Positions 1-6,566 of a DNA stretch of 9,381 bases are shown piece after piece. The notes under the pieces are model-generated. The model was not told where the DNA came from and ran no database searches. It saw only the letters and a program-made list of their open reading frames with translations. Position 1 is the stretch's first letter, and each line of letters begins with the position of its first letter. A program made the translations under genes and the position numbers. Source of the stretch: Spirochaetaceae bacterium (lineage in GTDB: Bacteria; Spirochaetota; Spirochaetia; B11-G9). Location: contig DAOVSY010000094.1 in NCBI GenBank assembly GCA_030633365.1, forward strand, positions 1 through 9,381, read 5' to 3'.

Positions 1-4
1 AAAG

Positions 5-66
5 GCTGGTCGCCAACAAGTTGGCCTGGTCGGGACTTTGTCCCTTCTCGGCTATGCTTCCTAAGC
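5..66. repeat. GC-rich array of short perfect hairpins with a 20-base register
   Basis: Three small palindromes follow one another: GCCAA-CAAG-TTGGC (12-25), GGGAC-TTT-GTCCC (32-44) and GCTT-CCT-AAGC (56-66). The arms differ completely in sequence but remain self-complementary. They are joined by similar linkers: CTGGTCG occurs at 6-12 and again at 26-32, and GCTGGTCGCCAA at 5-16 recurs with one mismatch as GCTGCTCGCCAA at 65-76, exactly 60 bases later. The composition is far richer in GC than the rest of the window. The array probably continues to the left of base 1. Its function is unknown; it could be an interspersed intergenic repeat, a structured RNA element or a transcription-end structure for an upstream gene. 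Confidence 0.55.
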
Positions 67-103
67 TGCTCGCCAATGCAACCAAAGGAAAAGGAGAAGG
101 AAA

Positions 104-595
104 ATGAAAATAAAAGCTATAATGTTTGTTTTATTACTTTTTGGAGCAGCCGTTTTTACACAGGCTCTTGAAGGAGTTCTTTTTATAAACAGTTCCGGGT
201 ATGATATGGTTGAATTATATGTTTCACCAACAAGTCATGATGACTGGTATGATGATCTGTTAACTGGACAGACTGTAAGTGATGGTGAATCTGTATATGT
301 AGATATACCGGACTACGATGATTCTGAACTAATGTTTGATGCCATGGCTGTAGATAGTGACGGTGATGAATATTCAAAATTTGAAATAAATCTGTCCAAT
401 CCTAATTCCAGATCCATAGAAATAACATTTGATGATTATGATGATAGTTCTGATTATGGTGATGATTACGGTTCAGGTGATTATGATATGGGTTACAGTG
501 ACGGTTATAGAGATGCCTTTAGAGACGCTTACAGTGAAGCATTTAAAGAGGGATACCAAACTGGTTATGAAGCTGCTTTGGAAATGCAGCAGTAA
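104..595 (+). CDS. Secreted acidic protein with aromatic-striped C-terminal tail
   Basis: I do not recognise a named family for this 163-residue protein. Residues 1-21 form a signal peptide: a lysine-containing start, a hydrophobic core and a likely cleavage after TQA. There is no lipobox cysteine, so a soluble periplasmic or secreted product is expected. Residues 24-110 look like a small beta-sandwich, beginning VLFINSSGYDMVELYVSP and rich in alternating hydrophobic residues. Residues 110-128 are a low-complexity stretch of Asp, Tyr, Gly and Ser. From 127 to 155 there is an aromatic residue at every fourth position (Y127, Y131, Y135, F139, Y143, F147, Y151, Y155). The start is supported by AAGGAG at 91-96. 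No promoter is visible between the hairpin array and the gene, so transcription may start further left. The gene converges on yidD with a 3-base gap. Overall charge is strongly acidic. Confidence 0.8.
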   Translation: MKIKAIMFVLLLFGAAVFTQALEGVLFINSSGYDMVELYVSPTSHDDWYDDLLTGQTVSDGESVYVDIPDYDDSELMFDAMAVDSDGDEYSKFEINLSNPNSRSIEITFDDYDDSSDYGDDYGSGDYDMGYSDGYRDAFRDAYSEAFKEGYQTGYEAALEMQQ

Positions 596-598
596 TCA

Positions 599-901
599 TC
601 ATTTCTTAAATCTCCAGAAGCTTTTATAGCTTCTGGAGATATATTTAAAAGTAAATTCTTCCGGGACTGGATCTTCTCCTCCTGAAAATAATACTCCGGT
701 ACATCTTAGTATTCTAGTTACAGATAAAATAAACCCTTTAAAAATACCATGATCTATAATTGAATCTTTTGAATAATGGGAGCAGGTTGGATAATAAATA
801 CATGAACCTGGGAGAAGTGGCGATATTAGTTTCTGATATAATATAATAGGTAAAATAAAAATAAAACGAATGATATTAAGAAGGAATTTAAAAATTTTCA
901 T
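599..901 (-). CDS. yidD: YidD, membrane protein insertion efficiency factor
   Basis: The YidD family consists of small membrane-associated proteins linked to YidC and Sec-dependent insertion of inner membrane proteins. The core here carries the family pattern: a hydrophobic amphipathic N-terminus (about residues 1-22), then YQKLISPLLPGSCIYYPTCS, the HG-x-KG motif, RILRC, and GG-x-DPVP. The three conserved cysteines (two in the CxxxxPTCS region, one in RILRC) are all present. At 100 residues it is a little longer than the usual 70-85, through an N-terminal extension and about 20 residues after DPVP. Part of that tail is encoded by a perfect palindrome (611-639). No convincing Shine-Dalgarno precedes the ATG, and no other start fits the hydrophobic N-terminus. 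In many bacteria yidD sits between rnpA and yidC; here it stands alone. Confidence 0.93.
   Translation of the reverse strand: MKIFKFLLNIIRFIFILPIILYQKLISPLLPGSCIYYPTCSHYSKDSIIDHGIFKGFILSVTRILRCTGVLFSGGEDPVPEEFTFKYISRSYKSFWRFKK
611..639. terminator. Perfect 11-bp hairpin inside the 3' end of yidD
   Basis: TCTCCAGAAGC (611-621) pairs perfectly with GCTTCTGGAGA (629-639) around a 7-base loop. It lies 16 bases after the stop of the first gene and is the obvious candidate transcription-end structure for it. At the same time it encodes the last residues of YidD on the minus strand. A U-tract is poor on both strands (TATATTT on plus, TTTAAG on minus), so it is either a weak intrinsic terminator or a 3'-end stabilising structure. 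Confidence 0.55.
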
Positions 902-952
902 AGTTAAGGTTAAATAATTGTGTAAATAAGTTCAAGTAAATATGTTCAGTAC

Positions 953-981
953 TTGATAAAATATATGAATTTCAATATTAT
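953..981 (+). promoter_or_regulatory. Predicted sigma70-type promoter for the small basic protein
   Basis: TTGATA (953-958) and TATTAT (976-981) are separated by 17 bases, each matching 5 of 6 consensus positions. The predicted transcription start is near 988, giving a leader of about 77 bases that contains the hairpin at 1001-1047. A second, less ideal pair, TTGTTA (987-992) and TGTAAT (1009-1014) with 16 bases between, would start inside the hairpin and remove its 5' arm. AT-richness makes chance matches likely, so this is a prediction. Confidence 0.5.
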
Positions 982-1000
982 ATCGATTGTTATAGCAACT

Positions 1001-1047
1001 GAGGTTTTTGTAATGCTTATAAAGAATAATAATATTACAAATACCTC
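1001..1047 (+). promoter_or_regulatory. Leader hairpin upstream of the small basic protein
   Basis: GAGGTTTTTGTAAT (1001-1014) pairs with ATTACAAATACCTC (1034-1047) at 13 of 14 positions, with one U-U mismatch, around a 19-base loop. The 3' arm ends 6 bases before the AGGAGGA Shine-Dalgarno (1054-1060). The position suits a 5'-UTR stem that stabilises the mRNA, controls ribosome access or binds a protein. It could alternatively be a DNA operator. The sequence shows the pairing; the role is inference. Confidence 0.55.
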
Positions 1048-1064
1048 GAAATCAGGAGGAAATT

Positions 1065-1235
1065 ATGGCTGGACCAGTATCAAAAAATGCCCGTCGTGAA
1101 GGTGCTCATACACTTTTGAGTAAATGGGGCGGTAATATAAAGATGAAAACTGTTTTTAAAGACGGAAAGATGAAACATGTAGCTGTTTGTGAGAAAAGTG
1201 GAAACACAGCAAGAAAACCTAAAGATCTTATGTAA
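1065..1235 (+). CDS. Small very basic protein, 56 residues, unrecognised
   Basis: This short gene has strong expression signals: AGGAGGA (1054-1060) four bases before ATG, a good promoter candidate at 953-981, and a strong terminator at 1261-1294. The protein starts MAGPVSKNARREGAHTLL and contains 10 Lys and 3 Arg against 4 acidic residues, with one Trp (W21) and one Cys (C42). Residues 24-42 (NIKMKTVFKDGKMKHVAVC) suggest a two-strand beta-hairpin with a DGK turn, followed by a basic Gly/Asn/Lys tail. There is no signal peptide or membrane segment. Size, charge and the single-gene transcription unit resemble a small ribosomal or RNA-binding protein, but I cannot place it in a family and do not assign a function. 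It is not linked to argD, which lies on the opposite strand beyond the shared terminator. Confidence 0.8.
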   Translation: MAGPVSKNARREGAHTLLSKWGGNIKMKTVFKDGKMKHVAVCEKSGNTARKPKDLM

Positions 1236-1260
1236 ATAATTCTCAAATCAGTATAAAAAC

Positions 1261-1294
1261 AGGACTGTCCTCAATATGGATCAGTCCTTTTTTT
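1261..1294. terminator. Bidirectional intrinsic terminator between small ORF and argD
   Basis: AGGACTG (1261-1267) pairs with CAGTCCT (1282-1288), extended inward by CC (1269-1270) with GG (1278-1279). On the plus strand it runs into seven T residues (1288-1294), a classical terminator for the small basic protein gene. On the minus strand the same stem is preceded by A residues and followed by GTTTTT, so it can also end the argCJBD transcript 13 bases after the argD stop. Confidence 0.85.
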
Positions 1295-1306
1295 ATTGTT
1301 AAATAG

Positions 1307-2488
1307 TTAGTTTGAGTTATTTAATGCAAATTCAAGAATATTCATTGCTTTATCAATTTCCTCTTCTGTAACTATTAACGGTGGTACAAAGCGAATTACT
1401 TTACTCCCGGCACCTACAATTAATAATCCATTTTTCCGACAGGAAGTAATAATATCTGAACTGGTACAGGTAAGTTCAATTCCCATCATTAGACCTATCC
1501 CTCTTATTTCTGTAATTAAGTTAGATTTTGATTTAAGATCAATAAGTTTATTTTTAAGATATTTACCAACTTTTTTTGTATGTTCAAGAAGCTTATTATC
1601 CAATAATTCAGTTAATACAATATTGGCTCCTGTGCAAACAAGGGGGTTCCCTCCAAAAGTTGCAGCATGATCACCTGGTTCAAAGTAGTTGAACTTGTCA
1701 GTTGAAAGGATAGCTCCAATAGGAAGGCCACCTCCCAAACCTTTTGCAAGGCAAATTATATCAGGAAAAATATTGTAGTATTCATGGGCAAAAAGAAAAC
1801 CTGTTCTTCCAATTCCAGACTGAACTTCATCGAAAATAAGAGCAATATTTTCTTCTGTACAAAGTTCCCGTACTTTTTTTAGATATTCTATATCTGCCGG
1901 GTATATTCCGCCTTCTCCCTGAATAGGTTCAATAATAACAGCACAGGTTTTTGAATCTATTTTCTGTTTTAAATCATCAAAATCGTTAAAATTTGCAAAG
2001 TTAATACCTGGTACTAAAGGAAGAAAAGATTCCTGGTATTTCTTTTGTCCTGTTAAAGATAATGAACCTGAAGTTCTACCATGAAATGACTGGTTCATTG
2101 CAACTATTTTCCATGCACCATTTTTCTTTGTTTTTCCAATTTTTTTTGCAAGTTTTAGTGCTGCTTCGACTGCTTCAGTTCCGCTATTACAAAAAAATGC
2201 CTTATCAAAGTGACTTTTTGATACAAGTTTATCTGCCAGCTCTATCTGTTCTTCGTTATAAAATAAATTTGAATAGTGTATAATGTTGTCTAGTTGTTCT
2301 TTTACAGCTTTATTAAAAGCAGGATAGTTATATCCAAGGGCATTAACTGCAATTCCTGCAATGAAATCAAGGTATTCTTTTCCTTCACTGTCTTTCACAT
2401 AACATCCATCTCCGGAAACAATGGATATTGGGATTAAATTATAGGTTTGCATAAGTACATTACTTGCTTTTTGTATTAAATCTTTCAT
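1307..2488 (-). CDS. argD: Acetylornithine aminotransferase
   Basis: ArgD is a cytoplasmic class III (fold type I) aminotransferase that uses pyridoxal phosphate and glutamate to convert N-acetylglutamate semialdehyde to N2-acetylornithine. The 393-residue length is normal. Visible features are the phosphate-binding GTE (103-105), FHGR (135-138), the aspartate D220 in IFDEVQSGIGRTG that contacts the cofactor ring nitrogen, the Schiff-base lysine K249 in CLAKGLGGGLPIGA, and R366 in RFVPPL, which binds the substrate carboxylate. The start overlaps the argB stop by one base (TAATG), with AAGGAA upstream inside argB, so translation is probably coupled. Related ornithine, 4-aminobutyrate and succinylornithine aminotransferases share these motifs; the position next to argB, argJ and argC decides the assignment. 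It is the last gene of the operon. Confidence 0.95.
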   Translation of the reverse strand: MKDLIQKASNVLMQTYNLIPISIVSGDGCYVKDSEGKEYLDFIAGIAVNALGYNYPAFNKAVKEQLDNIIHYSNLFYNEEQIELADKLVSKSHFDKAFFCNSGTEAVEAALKLAKKIGKTKKNGAWKIVAMNQSFHGRTSGSLSLTGQKKYQESFLPLVPGINFANFNDFDDLKQKIDSKTCAVIIEPIQGEGGIYPADIEYLKKVRELCTEENIALIFDEVQSGIGRTGFLFAHEYYNIFPDIICLAKGLGGGLPIGAILSTDKFNYFEPGDHAATFGGNPLVCTGANIVLTELLDNKLLEHTKKVGKYLKNKLIDLKSKSNLITEIRGIGLMMGIELTCTSSDIITSCRKNGLLIVGAGSKVIRFVPPLIVTEEEIDKAMNILEFALNNSN

Positions 2489-3354
2489 TATTGTTCCTTA
2501 AAAATAATTGTTCCAATTCCTTTTTTTGTAAATATTTCCAATAGAATTGAATGTTCTACTCTACCATCAAGAATGTGTACAGAAGACACACCTCCACTTA
2601 CGGCCTTAACAGCAAAATCTACCTTTGGTATCATGCCACCGTTAATTATTCCTTCTTTTTTTAATTTTTCTATTTCTTTTAAGGTTGTCTGATGTATTAG
2701 AGATTTTTCATCTTCTATGTTCCGCAGGATACCAGGAATATCAGAAATATATATAAGTTTCTGGGCTTTTAAAGCAGAAGCTAGCTCTGATGCTGCCATA
2801 TCTGCATTAATATTGTATGTATTTCCATCTGTATCTGATGCAACAGGGGCAATTACGGGTGTATAGCCATTATTCAGCAGAACATCCAATAAGCTTGTAT
2901 CAATATTTGTTAAAGTACCTACATGACCCAGGTCTCCAGTATCTGTAATAAGTTTCTTAGCTGTAAATAGTTTTCCATCTTTACCTGAAATACCAATTGC
3001 TTTTATGCTGTGAGAAGCTAATAGATTAACTATATTCTTATTAACACCACCGGAAAGAACCATTTCTACAGTTTCCATAGTTTCTTTATCAGTAACTCTC
3101 ATTCCATTAATAAAGTTGGTTTTTTTGCCTATCTTTTCCAGCATAGTATTTATTGCAGGACCACCGCCATGAACTATTACCGGTTTCATCCCAACGTATT
3201 TCATTAAAACAATATCTTCTATAATTTTTTCACGCATTTTTTCATTTGTCATGGCACTACCACCATATTTAATGACAACAATCTTTTCATTGAATTCTTT
3301 TATATATGGCAGAGCTTCAATTAGCACACCGGCTTTTTCTATATACTTTTCCAT
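2488..3354 (-). CDS. argB: Acetylglutamate kinase, probably arginine-sensitive form
   Basis: ArgB is an amino acid kinase that phosphorylates N-acetylglutamate with ATP, the second step of acetylated arginine synthesis. The 288 residues contain the catalytic lysine K29 in KYGGSAM, the glycine-rich HGGGP (62-66), the substrate-binding NTYNINADMAASELASAL (178-195), and GGMIPK (239-244) near the nucleotide site. Residues 1-22 form an N-terminal helix segment, and the C-terminus carries EHSILLEIFTKKGIGT. In known enzymes both features go with the hexameric, arginine-inhibited type, so feedback control at this step is a reasonable inference. AAGGAAAG precedes the start. It lies 30 bases after argJ and shares one base with argD. 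Confidence 0.96.
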   Translation of the reverse strand: MEKYIEKAGVLIEALPYIKEFNEKIVVIKYGGSAMTNEKMREKIIEDIVLMKYVGMKPVIVHGGGPAINTMLEKIGKKTNFINGMRVTDKETMETVEMVLSGGVNKNIVNLLASHSIKAIGISGKDGKLFTAKKLITDTGDLGHVGTLTNIDTSLLDVLLNNGYTPVIAPVASDTDGNTYNINADMAASELASALKAQKLIYISDIPGILRNIEDEKSLIHQTTLKEIEKLKKEGIINGGMIPKVDFAVKAVSGGVSSVHILDGRVEHSILLEIFTKKGIGTIIFKEQ

Positions 3355-3384
3355 TTTCTTTCCTTAATTATATTTTGCTTTCTA

Positions 3385-4605
3385 TTATGTATGGTAATCG
3401 GCATTTATTTTGACATAATCATAACTAAGGTCACAACCCCAGGCTGTAGCAGAATAATTACCACCATCTATGTTTATAGTTATAAAAACATCTTTTTGTT
3501 TAAGAATTGCCTCTGCTGAACCCTCATCAAAGTGATGTGGTTCACCATTCTGCATTACACAGACATAACCTGGTGCTCCCTGGAAGTAAATAGATACTTT
3601 TTCAGGATCAAAGTCTGCACCGGAATATCCCATAGCTGCTATTATTCTTCCCCAGTTAGGATCACCACCGAAAATTGCAGTTTTAACAAGACTGGAACCA
3701 ATAATAGATTTTGCAATTTTTTTTGCATCATCTTCAGATTTACTTCCGTTTACTTCAACTTCAATTAACTTTGTTGCACCTTCTCCATCTCTTACTATAG
3801 ATTTAGCCAGGTACTTACTAAGCGAAAATAATGCATTGGAAAATAGTTGAAAATCTTCACTTTCCTCTATTATAGCAGTATTCTCAGCTTTTCCATTTGC
3901 CATTGTTAATACCATGTCATTAGTGCTTGTATCTCCGTCAACACTAATCATATTAAAAGTTTTATCTACAGTATATTTTAAAGCTTTTTGCAGAAGATCC
4001 TGTTCTATTTTAGCATCAGTTAAAATAAAACTTAACATAGTAGCCATATTTGGATGAATCATTCCCGAGCCCTTTGCAATTCCGGAAATTGTAATATCTT
4101 TATTATCAATTTTTATTGTAACAGAGGCATATTTCTCATTTAAATCTGTTGTCAGAATAGCTTTTCCAGCACTTTTAAACTCTTCATCCCCGGAATCCAG
4201 AAAAGGTACAGCTTTTGTTACTGCATTTAGCATATTGTCTAAAGGTAGATTTACACCAATAACACCAGTGGATGCTGTTAAAACTGAGTCACTGTTAATC
4301 TTCAATATAGTTGCCAGATCTTTAGCAAGTTGAGTATTGTTTTCTTCTCCCTTTGTTCCTGTACATGCATTTGCATTACCACTGTTTATAAGAATAGCAT
4401 TTATAGGTACTCCCCTGGCTAATAAATCATTATTCCTATCTACACAGGCAGCCTTTACTCTGTTTTTTGTAAAAACACCTGCAAAAACAGATGGGGTTTC
4501 ACTAAATAGGATTGCCATATCAGTATTTTTTTCTTTTATATTTCCATGAAAACCTATGGCTTTAAATCCCTTGGGTAAATTGTATGTTTTTGTTTCAAGT
4601 TTCAT
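3385..4605 (-). CDS. argJ: Glutamate N-acetyltransferase / ornithine acetyltransferase
   Basis: ArgJ transfers the acetyl group from N-acetylornithine to glutamate, closing the acetyl cycle; some members also make N-acetylglutamate from acetyl-CoA. The 406-residue precursor normally cleaves itself between Ala and Thr of the MATML motif. Here that is KGSGMIHPNMATMLSF with T189 as the new N-terminal nucleophile, so the alpha chain would be about 188 residues and the beta chain about 218. NSGNANACTG (74-83) and the STG segment at 112-114, in the region of the oxyanion hole, are also intact, as are the C-terminal NADYHT residues. No argA or argE is present in the window, consistent with the cyclic pathway; whether it is bifunctional cannot be told from sequence alone. 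AAGGAAC precedes the start. It lies 18 bases after argC and 30 before argB. Confidence 0.95.
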   Translation of the reverse strand: MKLETKTYNLPKGFKAIGFHGNIKEKNTDMAILFSETPSVFAGVFTKNRVKAACVDRNNDLLARGVPINAILINSGNANACTGTKGEENNTQLAKDLATILKINSDSVLTASTGVIGVNLPLDNMLNAVTKAVPFLDSGDEEFKSAGKAILTTDLNEKYASVTIKIDNKDITISGIAKGSGMIHPNMATMLSFILTDAKIEQDLLQKALKYTVDKTFNMISVDGDTSTNDMVLTMANGKAENTAIIEESEDFQLFSNALFSLSKYLAKSIVRDGEGATKLIEVEVNGSKSEDDAKKIAKSIIGSSLVKTAIFGGDPNWGRIIAAMGYSGADFDPEKVSIYFQGAPGYVCVMQNGEPHHFDEGSAEAILKQKDVFITINIDGGNYSATAWGCDLSYDYVKINADYHT

Positions 4606-4623
4606 ATTAGTTCCTTATATAAC

Positions 4624-5664
4624 TCATAATACAGTTGGAAGAGCATTGATCCCTTCATCTTCAGGCTGATCAAACATTAAATTCATATTCTGGACTGCTT
4701 GTCCTGCTGCACCTTTTATTAGATTATCAATTGTCCCTACAATAATAACCCTGTTTGTTCTAGGGTCTGTTTTAATTCCAATATCTACAAAGTTGGAATT
4801 TCTAACAAATCTTGTTTCAGGAAGACTACCGTCGGGATATATTCTAATAAACTTTTCACTTTTATAGTAATTTTTATACAAATCTACTAATTCTACAGAA
4901 TTAATATTTGTTGTAAGAGATGCATAAGATGTTGTCAAAATTCCTCTGTTCATAGGGACAAGATGGGGTGTAAAAGATAGTACAATATCTTTTCCTGCAA
5001 TAGTACTAAGTTCTTGTTCAATTTCCGGTGTGTGTCTATGATTTCCAACTCCGTATGCTTTGAAAGAATCATTTGTTTCCGGATAATGAGTTCCCAGGCT
5101 TAATGATCGACCAGCTCCGGATACACCAGATTTTGCATCTATTATAATTGAAGAAAGATCGATTATATTATTTTCTACCAAAGGAGCAAGACTTGTTATT
5201 GAACAGGTAGTATAGCACCCCGGGTTTGCTACAATCCGGGCCTTTATAATTTTTTCTCTGTTTAATTCACATAATCCATAAACTGCTTCATTAATAAACT
5301 TTGGAGTCGGGTGTTTAACTTTATACCAGCTTTCATAGATCTCTTTGTCTTTCAATCTGAAGTCTGCACCAAGATCAATTATTTTAACTTTTTTCAGAAG
5401 GTCTTCTGAAATTTGATTAGCTGCCAAACCATGGGGTAGAGCAAAAAATATTACATCACAATCATCTGCCATTTGATCAGCATTCATATTAACCAGTTTC
5501 GTATCAATAATTCCTGTAAAATTTGGATAAACTTCAGATAATTTCATTCCTTCATAACTGTGGGATGATAGATAGGTGCATTCTACTGATTTATGATGGT
5601 ATAATAATTTTATAAGCTCCTGTCCTGCATAACCTGTTGCCCCAATAATACCTGCTTTTATCAT
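4624..5664 (-). CDS. argC: N-acetyl-gamma-glutamyl-phosphate reductase
   Basis: ArgC reduces N-acetylglutamyl phosphate to the semialdehyde using NADPH. The 346-residue protein starts with a Rossmann motif, GIIGATGYAGQEL (5-17), contains the catalytic cysteine C150 in VANPGCYTT, and has the conserved histidines of GNHRHTPEIEQ (207-217) and HLVPMNRG (234-241), plus SGVSGAGR (179-186). The length is normal for the type 1 family. An in-frame TAA lies just upstream, so the ATG at 5664 is the first possible start. The purine-rich GGGGAG is unusually far away, about 12 bases. It is the first gene of the operon, downstream of the promoter at 5702-5731. Confidence 0.96.
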   Translation of the reverse strand: MIKAGIIGATGYAGQELIKLLYHHKSVECTYLSSHSYEGMKLSEVYPNFTGIIDTKLVNMNADQMADDCDVIFFALPHGLAANQISEDLLKKVKIIDLGADFRLKDKEIYESWYKVKHPTPKFINEAVYGLCELNREKIIKARIVANPGCYTTCSITSLAPLVENNIIDLSSIIIDAKSGVSGAGRSLSLGTHYPETNDSFKAYGVGNHRHTPEIEQELSTIAGKDIVLSFTPHLVPMNRGILTTSYASLTTNINSVELVDLYKNYYKSEKFIRIYPDGSLPETRFVRNSNFVDIGIKTDPRTNRVIIVGTIDNLIKGAAGQAVQNMNLMFDQPEDEGINALPTVL

Positions 5665-5701
5665 AATTTAATGTTTCTCCCCTATGGAAAATAATATCTG
5701 T

Positions 5702-5731
5702 ATGATAAATTTTCCAGTTCCCAACTGTCAA
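5702..5731 (-). promoter_or_regulatory. Promoter of the argCJBD operon
   Basis: Read on the minus strand, a perfect TTGACA (5731-5726) and TATCAT (5707-5702, 5 of 6) are separated by 18 bases. The predicted start near 5695 gives a leader of about 30 bases before argC. The region just upstream (5747-5760) contains a poor match to an ArgR-type operator; see the rejected items. This is the best sigma70-type match in the window. Confidence 0.65.
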
Positions 5732-5915
5732 TCAAAAATAGCTGTCTGAATAATAACATAATTTAATAAGGTGATAAGATTTACTTAATAACAGGAACTT
5801 ATAATCTAATATGTACGAAGTATTATTAGATAATCAACTACGTATATTTGTACTGATGTTTCCGCTTAGAATAAATATTAGTATTAAACAAAATATTTAT
5901 CTAAGGAGTATTTTT

Positions 5916-6392
5916 ATGAAAAAAATTATTATTTTTTTATTTATGGTATCTGTTTTACTGGGGTGTGCTACTACAGGCAAAACAGATATAGATGGATTTA
6001 AAGTAGCTGCAACAAAAAGTCTTGAAGCTTATGGAGAAAAATTGATAGAAAAGGATATTGATTCATGGCTTGGTTTACATGATGAGAATGTTATAAAGAT
6101 GCCTCAGGACAGCATGCCGGTTATAGGGATAGATGCCTTACGTGAGAGTATTTCAGGTGCAATGGCTGTTGTAGATTTTCTTGACTTTGGTGTAGATAGT
6201 GAAGAGTTTGTAGTATTTGGTGAAATGGGATATGTCAGAGGAAATTATTTTGTAGAAACACAATTAATTGATGGACCTACACCATTGCCTCGCTTTGAGG
6301 GGAAATATTTTACAGTTTACAAAAAACAGTCAGATGGATCCTGGAAAATTTTCAGGGATAGTTATAGTTCCAACAATCCTCCGGCAAATTAA
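5916..6392 (+). CDS. Lipoprotein with NTF2-like (SnoaL/DUF4440-type) domain
   Basis: The chosen start has AAGGAG (5903-5908) seven bases upstream and gives a 158-residue protein with a textbook lipoprotein signal: MKKIIIFLFMVSVLLGC, lipobox LLGC, lipidated C17. An upstream in-frame ATG at 5811 would bury this signal and is not used here. After a short linker, residues about 25-150 resemble the NTF2-like fold: an N-terminal helix (FKVAATKSLEAYGEKLIEKD), the DSWLGLHDENVIKMP segment typical of these domains, and closing strands ending GSWKIFRDSY. Members act as small-molecule binding or isomerase-like domains, and the substrate here is unknown. The protein is expected to be membrane-anchored. 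It is a single-gene unit between argC (divergent) and the regulator, with a terminator candidate at 6400-6441. I found no convincing promoter in the 250 bases upstream. Confidence 0.85.
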   Translation: MKKIIIFLFMVSVLLGCATTGKTDIDGFKVAATKSLEAYGEKLIEKDIDSWLGLHDENVIKMPQDSMPVIGIDALRESISGAMAVVDFLDFGVDSEEFVVFGEMGYVRGNYFVETQLIDGPTPLPRFEGKYFTVYKKQSDGSWKIFRDSYSSNNPPAN

Positions 6393-6399
6393 AATTGCA

Positions 6400-6441
6400 T
6401 AATGGATCATCTCAATTTTTTAGACTATCCATTAAATTTTT
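6400..6441 (+). terminator. Candidate terminator after the lipoprotein gene
   Basis: TAATGGAT (6400-6407) pairs with ATCCATTA (6427-6434) across a 19-base loop, followed by AA and five T residues (6437-6441), starting 8 bases after the stop. The stem is AT-rich and the loop long, so efficiency is doubtful. Confidence 0.5.
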
Positions 6442-6470
6442 GAGTTTATATTAAGTGTGTTTATCATTTT

Positions 6471-6520
6471 ACTTGAAAACTTCCTCCCAAGTGAGTATTT
6501 TTGTAAATAGAAAATACTTG
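6471..6520. repeat. Overlapping inverted repeats upstream of the LuxR-type gene
   Basis: The element ACTTG (6471-6475), CAAGT (6488-6492), ACTTG (6516-6520) gives two mutually exclusive pairings of the middle copy. Inside the second half AGTATTTT (6494-6501) pairs perfectly with AAAATACT (6511-6518) around a 9-base loop. It lies 46 to 96 bases before the regulator start, where an operator would be expected. The AT-rich background weakens the case. Confidence 0.35.
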
Positions 6521-6566
6521 AGTTATTTATACTTCTATATAAAAATTATTTTGTGGAAGTAAAAAA

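Noticed and set aside
1..180. Open frame through the GC-rich hairpin array
   Set aside because: It has no start in the window, a composition driven by the repeat, and overlaps the well-supported first gene in another frame.
429..629. Overlapping open frame rich in Met, Ile and Val within the first gene
   Set aside because: It is the out-of-frame reading of the GAT/TAT repeats coding the Asp/Tyr-rich segment, without a ribosome site.
5747..5760. Possible ArgR operator upstream of the argC promoter
   Set aside because: It matches the 14-base palindromic consensus at only about 10 positions, with only one half-site recognisable, in very AT-rich DNA where this is expected by chance.
5801..5834. 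Imperfect inverted repeat ATAATCTAAT / ATTAGATAAT next to a TATAAT-like box
   Set aside because: It is composed almost wholly of A and T, no matching -35 element is present, and nothing ties it to a regulator; it could be an operator but the support is too thin.
5811..5915. In-frame N-terminal extension of the lipoprotein
   Set aside because: It would bury a perfect lipoprotein signal peptide, and the ATG at 5916 has a strong, well-spaced Shine-Dalgarno while 5811 has none.
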